Origin: Cudoniella acicularis
Lineage: Eukaryota > Ascomycota > Leotiomycetes > Helotiales > Helotiaceae
DNA: 51,556 nucleotides
Reading direction: 5' to 3'
Assembly (NCBI GenBank): GCA_013054445.1
Contig: JAAMPI010000213.1
Span: 1-51,556 of the forward strand
Shown: in pieces, positions 1 to 10,392 of the stretch
Layout of the letters: the number at the start of each line of letters is the position of its first letter
Position numbering within the stretch: position 1 is the first letter of the stretch
Made by a program: the position numbers and the translations under genes
Notes under the pieces: model-generated
What the model was told of the DNA's origin: nothing
Databases searched by the model: none
The model's input: the letters and a program-made list of their open reading frames with translations, nothing else

Positions 1-44
1 AATAATTAAAAGATTAAATAAAAGTATATCTTCATTTTTATACG

Positions 45-170
45 GGTTCTTGGCAACCTACGGGTATACCCACCTACCTGCGGGTCTATCCGTAGATGGG
101 TACCCGTACATGGGTATACCCGCGGGTAGGAGTAACTCTCCTTACTCCTACCCACGGGTACCCATCGAGC
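45..170. repeat. Cluster of GGGTAnCCC palindromes with a 12-bp inverted repeat
   Basis: Words such as GGGTACCC and GGGTATACCC recur at least five times within about 120 bases. A perfect 12-bp inverted repeat, GGGTAGGAGTAA (124-135) and its complement (142-153), is separated by 6 bases. Dense short palindromes like this are known at the ends of some hAT-type DNA transposons. I see no transposase nearby, so the identification as a transposon end is a guess. Confidence 0.5.
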
Positions 171-365
171 AGCCCAGTTTTACCAAAGGAGCTATCTAAG
201 GATGTAAGAATAGTGAAGAAAATCTAACTGTATTACTGAACCAAACTGCTGATCAATCGCATAAAAGAAAGAAAACGGTGAGGTGTTCTATAAGAGCGAC
301 AGCAAAGTTGATTTACTTAGACTTCCTCACTGGCACAATACTCTAAAAACTCTTTATAGGTCTTT

Positions 366-521
366 AGTAATACGGGGAACAGGTTGAGCGTGTGGGAGCC
401 AAGTCGGGTAGAAGAGTTTTTATATAAAAGATGGTTCTAGTGTATAGAGTGAGGTCTTTTGAAGTGCGGATAAGTTATGTGAGATATAGGTCTCATCAAT
501 AGCTCACCTCCGCAGAAGCTT
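366..521. repeat. Dispersed repeat, copy A
   Basis: The word AGTAATACG is followed by a variable G and then GGAACAGG. The block continues with a conserved spacing of words to a GAGATATAGGTCTCATCA segment. The same order of words appears at 7072-7233 (AGTAATACGTGGAACAGG ... GAGACGCAGGTCTCATCA). The two copies are clearly diverged. They are probably remnants of a short non-coding mobile element. Confidence 0.5.
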
Positions 522-2423
522 AGAATACAGGGTAAAAATATAATTCGAGATACCAATCAAGATACCTACGTTATAATTCAAGATTAATCCATTGATATTG
601 TGGGTTCTTCTCTAAACGGCTCCTTCGACTTTGATTCACCATTCTCCTCTGAATTTTGGACCGTATTTCAAGAAGTCAATATCAACTCCTCGCCTGAAAT
701 TTGTAATTTGTAGGATGTGTGGAAATCTTGGGTGCAACATATAGAGATCATCCCTTCGAGAAATACGACTTAGCAGAGAATTTACGACCACGCAATGCTT
801 TTTCGGGTATAAAGCTTCTTGGGTCATAGAACCTTTGACGGATTATCAGATATCTCCTCGAATACACACTAGGGGATTTAAGAACTCCTTAGATTTAATA
901 CATACTTTGGAATTTTAAAATACGTTTAGATCTACCACTTCTATTTGGAACAAAATAGCGCTCGAAAACCCTATACTAGTTTTAGAGACTTACTTGAACA
1001 CTAACTTCTTATTAGGTAATTTATAGAGGTTCTTTAATAGTTACTTATTAGATTATTAGTATCTTATATATGATAGGCCAGCTTTTAAGTAAGATTCTAG
1101 GAAAACACTTCAAATAATTTATTAGCTAGAAGTAAATACTTTAATCAATTTTAGTAATTATACTAAATATTTTTAGAACTAATTTATTTAAATGCTATTT
1201 GCTCACTTGCTTATCTAATTTTCGAAGTATTTGATTGTCTAATCGCGTAATTGACCAATTTATAAAGTGTGGAATATCTTTTGGCTTTTACTCACCTCTT
1301 AATCTATTTTTGTATTCTTCACTTGAAATTGGGAATGACCTCAAAAGGTACTCCCTTGGCTCTAGCCTACAATTATGCTCAGTGGCGAGTTTCTTGCGTA
1401 GAGTGGGTTTAATAGGCGCCAATTACCACGTGCCCGCACTAGCACATGAAAGACCTTCTATACCTTGGAATTTCATACAATACAAACCTTATCCCTATAA
1501 CCACTTGACTCTACGACTCCACGGCAAAAATTGCCTCACCGGGAAATTGTGAGGCTCTCCTCAATCTTCCGAGCCGGGTGTGGCATTCCCAGCTCCGAAA
1601 GAGTGCCGAAAAAGGGCCGAAATGGCCCGAGAACCGAATTCAGAGGGGAAGCAGCCGAGCCAAGCCCAGATCAGCCGAACCGAATCACGAGCATGGCCGA
1701 AAGGAAGCCGGCGGGTCCCCCCTTTCCATCAATACAGAACAGTCTTTCCAATACAAACAACCACACCTAAGACGAATCAGGTGATTGACGAGGCTCAACC
1801 TCCTTGGTGCACTAGGCACTCTCCATAACGCCAAGACCGATGATTGCACATGGCCATCTAGCTGATGTAATCCATGCTTAGTAGGCCCATGTCGCACAGT
1901 AACACACTACTGTACTCTGACAGAGTGTAATCCTTGTTCAGCCGCACAGTCAGCCATTATTCTGGAGCTTTTCTGTCATTTCAGTATAGTAAGCGATTAC
2001 TCTATTGTGAGCGATTGTAACTGAGATGATAGTTAAAAATAAAAACCTTATTCAGGCCCGAAATTGGGTGAGAAGTTTATTACGGACCCAGGAATGGAAC
2101 AAGGGTGTTAAGTTAGCAATATGTTTTACCTTGTCATCTTAGCAGTCGGGGTACCGTAGCGATAGTTTACTCTGCCAATTGAATATCCAGAAGAAAGAAG
2201 CGGATGGTCGCAAGTAGTTTCTTCGTCAAGTGAGTCTTGTACCTGTTATAAGGTTTCTTTGCGGTTTCTGCGCTGTTGATTTCTCCCTTTTTTTGTTTTC
2301 ACCTTTTTCCGCTTCTTCATAGGCAGCAAAAGGGACCACTCGTTGAAGTTTGTTCCCTATACCTATATTTGTAATAGCTCTTAAGCTCAGAAGGACTTCT
2401 GGCCATTTCACCGACATACCATA

Positions 2424-3900
2424 ATGGCTTTTCTAGTAGAACCAAGCAAAGATGTTGGTATGTAACGAGTTTTTTTTCTGAAAAAAGCCGAGAAAAGGTT
2501 GCTCCTGCAATTCTGCTTCACTAGCTTTGGAAGTTTTCAGCTAATTACTACGTAGATTGGGACAGGCTCGAGTTCAAAATCAGACAAGGTAAATTCCATT
2601 CGCTAAAGTATTTTGTGAACGAGGATTTAATTTGCATAAAATTTTCGAAGTCAACGGTCATATCGAGTCTCGCTACAACGTCAGCGATGGGAGTTGGAGT
2701 GAAGCCGAGTTCGTACGCGATCCGTATCTGAAAATCCACGGATTGGCACCAGCCCTGAATTATGGCATGTACTATTCCACCAACCAGTTCCTTCATTTCA
2801 GAATAATCTTGCTAATTCTAATTCTATGACAGGCCAAGAATGCTACGAAGGGCTAAAAGGTACCACGCTCACTGCCCTTCAAGAGAGCTACCATCCTGAC
2901 GTACGTCTCTAACCCAGCTTATCGCTCCCCTTCGGGAAACATCAACATCTTCCGTCCCTCCTCCCACGCAGCCCGACTCGCGCACTCCGCTACCTACGTA
3001 TCTATCCCCTCTCCCTCCTCCTCCCATTTCCTTCACTGTGTCCAGCTTGCCGTATCACTGAACGCGGAATTTGTCCCCCCACACCACATCGACGCCTGTC
3101 TGTACATTCGGCCTGTACTCTTCGGCTCCAGCGCACACCTTGGACTCACGCCACCGAATGAATACATATTTTGTGTTTACGTGCAGCCCATAGCCGCATA
3201 CCATGGTTCTAATCCTTTAGATTGCTTGATCATGGAGGAGTTTGATCGCGCCGCGCCGAAGGGTACGGGAGGCGGGAAGGTTGGGGGCAATTATGCACCG
3301 GTGATACGCTGGAGCGATAAGGCTAGGAAGGAAGGGTTTGGTATTACGTTACATTTGGATAGTAAGACTGAAACTGAGATTGAGGAGTTTTCCACCTCAG
3401 GGTTTGTAGGGGTTAAATTGGATGGAAATGTGGTTACTTTGACTGTACCAGATAGCAAGAATGTGGTGCAGAGTATTACTAGTGATAGCTGTTTGAGGCT
3501 TGCAGAGTTATTTGGGTGGGGGGTTGAGGTGAGGAAGGTGAGCTGCGTTGTTATTTCTTAGAATGAAAATGGTTGTGCTTGGACTGACATTTAATTTGCT
3601 ATAGATTGAATACTCCGAACTGGGAGAATTCTCGAAGTTCTTGCGGTTGGAACTGCAGCTTCCATTGTGCCTGTTCGCTCTATTTCACGCAAGTCGACGA
3701 AAGATAGAATCAGCTATTTAAAACAGGGTAATGAGCCGGGACCGGTGTTTATGAAGCTGTTGACAGCACTGAAGGATATTCAGCAAGGGAAAGTGGAAGA
3801 TAAGTTTGGTTGGTTGGAGTCAGTAAGGGAGGTTAAGAATATTAAGTATCGAGATGATAAGGTGAATGGGATAGCGAATGGTGTAAATGGCCACTCTTGA
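2424..3900 (+). CDS. Class IV aminotransferase (branched-chain aminotransferase type), frameshifted
   Basis: PLP enzyme that transfers amino groups between branched-chain amino acids (or similar substrates) and 2-oxoglutarate. I infer six exons: 2424-2457, 2541-2588, 2651-2764, 2833-2859, 2918-3537 and 3605-3900. They give about 379 residues, a normal length. Family landmarks in order are an N-terminal VDWDRLEFKIRQVNGH segment, HGLAPALNYGQECYEGLKAYR, IFRPSSHAARL, the PLP lysine in GGGKVGGNYAPV, EEFSTSGFVGV, and the late VLAVGTAASIVP. Exon 3 would end at a GC-AG intron (2765-2832). In exon 6 the frame breaks at about 3634: the upstream frame reads IEYSELGEFS, and the conserved EVLAVGTAAS continues in the next frame. 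One extra G in the TCGAAG word would restore it. The downstream frame stays open to 3900, so the break is recent or an assembly error. Fungal homologues include biosynthetic-cluster enzymes as well as housekeeping BCATs; which group this belongs to is not clear. Confidence 0.82.
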
Positions 3901-4711
3901 TGCTTGCAAGAAAAATAAAAACTGCTAGTTGGTAGAATGAACCTGCACATTTGTATGTAGACAGAAATATCCCTACACATTTTTTTTTGTTTTGATAGTT
4001 AAAGGATGGCATTGAGATTCTCTGATTGTGAAACTCTATGATTTTTCGGTAAAAAGTGCCATCGTATTTACATTACGAAAATTTGGTTGTTGTGCAATAT
4101 AGGTGACAAGTTCATTCAACTACTTCTGGAGCCCAAAAAAGTGGGTTGGTGTGACTATAGATCGAAACGAATTGCTTTCCCCGGAATCTGAACCATTTTC
4201 CACATTCCTTCCTCGTTAGTATCTAGTTCTGCCTTACGAAGGTGCTAGGGTTAAGTATGGCTTACCGCCTTTTTCAACTTATACACCTTACTTCCTATGG
4301 GCATAAACGGTGAGCCATACTCTAGCCCTGGCACCTCCGTAGATTTTCCCAACCACCAAGGGTTTACAGTCATCTTCGTCAGCAACCACCGGCAGCTATG
4401 GGCGGACCTCCCCGACGATAAGCATAAGCAAAGCCCCCCAAAGATGGATTGATTCATCTTCAGCACTTACATGAATGATACTGAGCATCGGGATACAACC
4501 GAGTATCAGCTTCGATACCTTCGGTCCTACATCTAGACTTGGAATAAGTGATTGAGATCAATGTCATTGTCGCTTTCAATTTCCGGTACAAATATATTAT
4601 GCATTAGCTTTCCTCTTTGATGCTAAATGAGAAAAAGTCTTACTTTTCCGTCTTATATCTTTGTTTAGCCAGCTCTGGAGATATTACTTGGCATATTTTT
4701 AAGACTCAATC
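3901..4711. other. Intergenic region
   Basis: There is no gene I can support between the aminotransferase and allantoinase. About 3900-4170 is AT-rich. About 4250-4470 is a GC-richer stretch with short open frames and no recognisable protein. The 100 bases before 4712 would hold the allantoinase promoter and 5' leader; I see no clear TATA element. Confidence 0.5.
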
Positions 4712-6527
4712 ATGTCGCAGCCAACCAATAGTAACCACGAACTCCCAACCCCACCCCTTGAATCTCTCGAGGCAGTAACTATTCTCGTTTCATCCCGTGC
4801 CGTAATTCCTGACTACCAGAACAATCTCACAGTCTCTCCTGCCACAATCACAATATCGAGCACCACAGGGCACATTCTCTCTGTTCTACCACTCATCCTT
4901 GATGAGTCCCACTTCCCTCCAGGAACACCCTATGAAGACAAGAGCCCCTATATATTGATACCAGGATTAGTGGATACGCACGTTCATCTCAATGAACCAG
5001 GAAGAACAGAATGGGAGGGTTTCGCGACGGGTACTCGTGCTGCGGCGTCAGGAGGGGTGACGACGGTCATTGATATGCCGTTGAATGCTATCCCACCTAC
5101 AACCACAGCTAAGGGGTAAGTTGCGTTTCCACTTTAAACAATATGTCTCTTATTATTTCTCTGTCAACGCTTTTAAAACTCAAGTATTCGTTAATTTGAC
5201 AATGGCCTAAGGCTTGAGGAAAAAATAAAGGCTGCACAGAGCCAGTGCTGGGTGGACGTAGGGTTCTATGGTGGCATAGTACCTGGAAACACTGACCAGC
5301 TGTTACCCTTAGTTGAGGCTGGAGTTAGAGGCTTTAAGGGATTTCTGATAGAAAGCGGTGTAAGTCATATGATCGAGCTCCATCTTCACCATAGTACCAC
5401 ATAATCATTGGTCATGATAAGTTTTCTTTACTATTGATAGAATCTAGACACTCATTAACACCTTTCCCCCAAAGGTCGAAGAATTTCCGGCAGTGTCACC
5501 TGAAGACGTGGCTCTCGCCATGAAGACGTTGGCCTCCACACCCACAACTCTTTTATTCCACGCCGAGATGGAAACTCCAGCCATTACTGCCACATCGAAA
5601 GGCTCTAGTATGAACTCCAGAGAAGAGGCTAAACTTGCCAAGGCATACGACACATTTCTGGTCAGTCGGCCTCCAACGTTCGAAACCACAGCCATCAGGG
5701 AGATCATAAAACTCGCTCCTATCGCTCCTGACCTGCGATTACATATAGTGCATCTCTCCGCCCACGAAGCATTGCCTATCCTCCGCTCCGCACGCCAAAA
5801 AGGTGTCAATATCACAGCAGAAACATGTTTCCACTACCTCGCACTTGCATCAGAAGACATAAGTACTGGCGACACCCGTCACAAATGCTGTCCACCTATT
5901 CGCTCTAAGCAGAATAAACTCAAACTCTGGGAAGAACTGGTTCGTGAAGACTCTGTGATCCAGACAGTGGTGAGTGATCATTCGCCTTGCACACCGGAGC
6001 TTAAGCTATTACCGCCACATCTGGAGAGACATGCTTCTGAGAATGGCACGCAAGGGGCAACGAAAGTGGAATCTGGAGAAGACCAAAATACGTCGAAGGG
6101 AAGTTTCTTCGAGGCTTGGGGTGGCGTTGCTTCTGTAGGCTTGGGGTTGCCAATACTGTGGACGGCGATCCAAAGCCTTGATCTTTTGGAGACGATCACC
6201 ATAACTGATATCGTGACTTGGTGCTGCGAAAATACTTCAAAGCAAGTTGGTTTGCAACATAAAAAGGGGGCACTGAGAGCGGGTCTTGATGCCGATATTT
6301 GCGTGTTTGATGATGAAGCATCCTCAGTCGTTGAAGAGTCACGCTTGTTGTTCCGGAATAAAGTCACGCCTTACGAAGGGAAGACGTTGAAGGGTGTGGT
6401 GAAAGAGACTTACCTGAGAGGGCAAAAGATATTTGCAAGTGAGAGTGGTGGAATAGATGAGAGCCAAGTGCCGATGGGAAAGCTGTTGCTGGACAAATTA
6501 GTTGCTGACAAAGAGGAAAAGAGCTGA
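4712..6527 (+). CDS. DAL1: Allantoinase
   Basis: Cytosolic metal-dependent amidohydrolase that opens the hydantoin ring of allantoin to allantoate in purine-nitrogen use. Exons 4712-5115, 5212-5359 and 5475-6527 splice in frame to 534 residues, usual for fungal allantoinases. The introns have GTAAGT-like donors. Visible signature: the HxH metal ligands in [17 protein letters not shown], the likely carboxylated lysine in [10 protein letters not shown], histidines in LLFHAEME and [12 protein letters not shown], and the catalytic aspartate in VVSDHSPC. The C-terminal strand ends with the usual RGQKIF-like segment. The start has an A at -3 and opens the only upstream in-frame ATG. No damage is seen. 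The neighbouring aminotransferase and ISN1 both touch nitrogen or nucleotide metabolism, but nothing shows co-regulation. Confidence 0.93.
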
Positions 6528-7419
6528 GTGAAAAAAGATGTGGCAGGATGTGCTATGAGAGAAGATCTGCGTACGAATGGAATGTCTGCCTATATGGAAT
6601 TTATCTCTGTATAAAGCTGAGAAACAATGAATTATTCTCACTGACAATAACAACATTGCAAACCAAAGTTGATTTGATTTTTACCTCTGCAAAAGGCAGA
6701 GCAGAAGTAGAAGCAGCTCCGCCATCGCAACCGGCCTGATCTCTCTCACTCTCTCCCTCCAGAATCTATCACCATCCTCTCGCATAATCTGGGACTGGAG
6801 ATCCCCCTCTACCTTTTTAAATAGCCTCATTTAATATGTAAGTAATAATTGCAATGTAATACATGATGGTTGTTGTGTGGAGGATGATAGAGCAAGGGAG
6901 CCGGTAAAGTCACGAAAGTTTCTACGGGATCCGCAGTTCTCTAGGTTATTTTTATTCAAAACCGATGCACTTTGTCAATGTCTAGTACCTCAGTTATTGT
7001 GGTAAAAGGTGTGTCCGTGGCGGCCGAAGTTCTCATGATATGACTAGTGGCAAGTTATTAACCGCCCCCACAGTAATACGTGGAACAGGTCGAGCATTTG
7101 GGGGTTAAAGTCAAGTGAAAGAGTTGTATGATTCTTGGAGGTTCAAGCCTTCTGATGAGGGATGTTACTGATTGAATACGTCACATGAGACGCAGGTCTC
7201 ATCACCCACCCCACTTACCGCCTCGCTAAGCCCTTAGAGCCAAAGTGGGATGGGCGGCGCCAATGTATCTCCTTCCCCTTACATCGACGTCTCCTCGGCC
7301 TAATTATATAGGAAATTGACGAATGATGGCGACTGCTAATATATAAAAAACCATAAACCCCTACCACTACGTTTGTACATAGTACAGTAAGTTATAGAAT
7401 TTAGTTGTGTATTATCTAC
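6528..7419. other. Intergenic region between convergent allantoinase and ISN1 genes
   Basis: The two genes converge here, so the region should hold both 3' ends. No gene is supported. It contains repeat copy B (7072-7233). About 7300-7420 is AT-rich. Confidence 0.5.
7072..7233. repeat. Dispersed repeat, copy B
   Basis: Diverged copy of the block at 366-521, in the same orientation. It keeps AGTAATACGTGGAACAGG at its left side and GAGACGCAGGTCTCATCA at its right side. No open frame links the two copies. It is probably a remnant of a non-coding mobile element. Confidence 0.5.
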
Positions 7420-9223
7420 TTAATTTAATAGCTCGAATTTGCTCTCACCCCTCCTCTCATTCCCACTCCTCATTGCCGCTACTATCCCCATAATCTCGTC
7501 TAATAGGACTACAGTCTCCGCCGGGCTCGCGACCCACGCCGTCGTCGCCACCGTCCTTGCGCGGAAATCATTTGTTCCATTCGAGCTCAGGAACTGATCA
7601 CCCACATGGATCGTGCGATAAGGGTAAATTGGGCGCCCACATTCGTTATCTTGGTCGGAAAAGTATTTCTGCACGCAACGCACCCCCCAGCTTTTATCGC
7701 CAATGTCGACAAAAACGTCGTTTCCGCCGTTGAAGACACAGAAGGGGATTTTGTCCGCATTGTTACTATTCGCATTGGCATAGGTGGTTGCGCTGCCGTT
7801 GATTAGCGATGGTGGCGGGTTCGGAGGCGAGGCTTCCAGCACTTTGGAGACGGCCAACACAATTTCTTCGAGTGATTCGCGTGGGAGCTTGATCGTGGGG
7901 CTCGCAGGTATGATACCTACGGCGCGCTCCTTGCGCAACACAATGGCAGGCAAATGTAGGCTTTCGATACATTCGGATAGGGCTAGCTCGGCGCGGCCAA
8001 GCAGCAATTGTATGCGGGATTCGGTCCAAGTGGTCATTTCAGGGAGAAGCCATTGCTGCCGAGGGATGCGCTCGAGAAGGTGTGGGGCGGTCGGAGAGAA
8101 TTTGAAGAGGTAGTTGGACTCACCGCCTATGGAAAATGTTAGTGAGTGTGTGTTTGTCCAAGGTGGGGATTATGGTGGTTGGGGTTTTGGTTGTGGTTGG
8201 GGAGAGGAAATGGAGGAGATGACGAGTTTATGGAGAAGTACTGTACGTACCCATGACTATGAGATTCTGTTTTTGCTTCATTGTCAAGACTTCAGACGCT
8301 ACAGCGGCTTCAAGTAGGCCGTGCAGCCGACTGTAGTATTTCTCCGACTCGAGATAGCCTGCTGCCGTCACGATGCCGATTTTGATATTTAGGGCCATGA
8401 GTGCTATCTTGCATCAACACTTCCATTCGCACATCTCACGGCGCATTCGTGGTCTTGATTAACTTACCAAGAATCCGCGGTATAACATCGTTTGTAGGCT
8501 CTAAACTCTGCCCATCATCATAAAGCGTCACGTCTCCGTCAAAGGTAGCTAGTTCTAGGGATCCCGTCATGGTGATTGCGAGGGTTTGTGCAGTGTTCAG
8601 AATTAGGCGGATGTCATTGAATGAAGGGGGCACGAAACGACGATATGAGATGGAACGAATTCTGTCTTGGATTTTGAATGCTTCTACCAATGGGAGTCTT
8701 GTGAAAAATGTTCCAATGCTAGGCACAAGGAGTTTCAGTTTGGATTGATGTTGTATGCCAATGTCTTGATGCTTAACTTTCTCCAAGGTCAGTATTCTTT
8801 ATGAAAGGAAGCTGGGGAGCCTGGATATTCCGCTTACTATGGTCATCTATCATTTGCTCAATCTCGCGGAAAATATCCACATATTTTGTATGCGCTTCCT
8901 CTGCGATTTTCATAACTCCACCTGCTCTAGATTCGAAGCCTGCGGTCGGATGAGAAAGAAGCACAAAGGGGACTGCCACCAGGCCTTTGATCCATTCTAA
9001 TACTAGACTTAGTGCAGATTCTTGACACTAGAGCAGGCTGCAATCGAAGCAGTTACAACATATTCAAAATGAATAATGTGCTAGTAGAAGATTTGAAATA
9101 TTCATACCTATGAAGTGGTCTCGTCGATGTGCCTTTAGTGCGTCTGAGCGATCTTAGCTTGATAGCCATCAATTAAAATCTTACGGGATAATGCTCACAT
9201 TCCACTCTATAACGGGTAGTCAT
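7420..9223 (-). CDS. ISN1: IMP-specific 5'-nucleotidase 1
   Basis: HAD-superfamily enzyme that hydrolyses IMP to inosine. Manual splicing gives six exons on the minus strand: 9223-9199, 9152-9108, 8996-8838, 8764-8468, 8403-8251 and 8126-7420. They total 1,386 nt and 461 residues with no frame break. Landmarks: the start MTTRYRVEY, LKAHRRDHFIEWIKGL, VPSIGTFFTRLP, RFVPPSFNDIRLILNTAQ, the nucleophile motif TFDGDVTLYDDGQ, KIGIVTAAGY, GGESNYLFKFSP, LRKERAVGI and VGDQFLSSNGTNDFRART. The acceptor before exon 4 is the least certain junction; it was chosen because it keeps the frame into the VPSIG block. The exon 5/6 intron (8250-8127) is the longest. The gene converges with allantoinase. It is the expected single-copy housekeeping enzyme. 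Confidence 0.92.
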
Positions 9224-10392
9224 ATTCGCGAGGAAATGTACTTGAACACTGTGTCCGTGACAATATTCCTGTGGCGCCTGAAGATAATTGTTGATTTCAC
9301 ACTTCAGATCACGTGAAATTTTCCTTGTTTCTCTTCCGGAGAATACTACTCACAGGGCGCTTTCAATGTTATATGTGAGGTGGCTCTGGCCGTGGCTCTA
9401 TGGGTGGCTAAACCAATCACTTGCTCAGGATTCTTGGTATATTTTTATTTGGCGTTAAATGCTAAGCAGTGCTCGTTAACATTTATTATGCCCTGTACAA
9501 GCACAACTATTGCTGCCTGAATCAGAGGTGGAGTTTCCAGACGGTGGGGATTGGAAGGTGGAACCACCAAGGCATGAATGCATGGATATTCCTTGATTAC
9601 ACCTTGATTATGGCAAATAGCAAGATTGGCAACAGAAAACGTGGCAGAAATAAGCCGACTTGGCATATATGTATGGCTGACTAGTATCAATCACTCAGCG
9701 TTATTACGTGCATATTCTACAAGATTAGGCACTCTCGGCTATGAATAGCTACCATGCTTGCTCTTGAAGGGTGCGGCATGGCTGAGTAATTCTCTTGTGC
9801 ACATGCAGACAGAGTGATGATCAACGGTCAAGGTTGAGCACAACGGCAGTGAGGGTACAGTCTCGGTACTTCACGTAAGATTCATTGAGTTTCTGCGAGA
9901 GTCCTTGAGAAATCTAATGGGGTCCCGCGAGGTTCGAATCCCAGACCCCAGTGAAATCTTGCATACAACCAGGCAACTTGTCATAGGAGCAGATGGGAAT
10001 ATGGAGGAAATTTCTTCGACGCTCGGATGAGAGTTCTCCTGAAGTCACGTTTGTTTATCATTTCATTATTGGTGCTAGCTGCAATATACGACGATAACCA
10101 AATACACTGCAAATCTGCTAATATCTTGACGACTTATACAAGGTCACTTTCTTTCATGCTATCCCGCGCCAAGCCCCCCAAATAGAAACCTGTGCCACTA
10201 TAACAACACCACTTTTGCACCATTTCTCTACTTCAAGCAGCTAATGAGAAGAAGTAAAAGTTTCAAGAATATCCTCATTAGGGATATTCACGAGATTTTG
10301 AATGGTGTTATTAATGTTGCATGTTAACAAGTGCTTATTTGGTGGGGATAGTAATAAAATTCAGACCAATTATCGACTTTGCCATCTTCTCT
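9224..10392. other. Intergenic region with a tRNA-Ser-like relic
   Basis: No protein gene is supported. It holds the 5' flank of ISN1 and the 3' flank of the FAS alpha gene. A short tRNA-like fragment lies near 9893-9951 (separate entry). Confidence 0.5.
9893..9951 (+). pseudogene. tRNA-Ser-like fragment (decayed)
   Basis: The segment carries a perfect internal B-box word, GGTTCGAATCC. Before it is a GAGAAATCTAATGGGGTCCC stretch resembling the anticodon loop (AGA) and variable arm of serine tRNAs. The T stem does not pair properly, and I cannot find a matching acceptor 5' strand or A box just upstream. A TGGGGTC/GACCCCA inverted pair surrounds the T-loop. It looks like a decayed tRNA or a tRNA-derived short interspersed element, not a working tRNA. 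Confidence 0.4.

Larger units (their letters stand above)
1..2423. other. Gene-free, repeat-bearing left flank
   Basis: I see no convincing gene here. The short open frames lack family similarity and plausible splice structure. The first 170 bases hold a cluster of GGGTA/TACCC palindromes (listed separately). Bases about 366-521 are a diverged copy of a sequence found again near 7072-7233. About 840-1230 is strongly AT-rich. About 1550-1740 is GC-rich, with repeated CCGA/CCGAG words and no coding match that I recognise. Confidence 0.6.

Noticed and set aside
1235..1828. Several overlapping open frames (60-105 codons) in the left flank
   Set aside because: No family similarity, alternative start codons, overlap in three frames and GC-rich repeated words; they look like chance frames.
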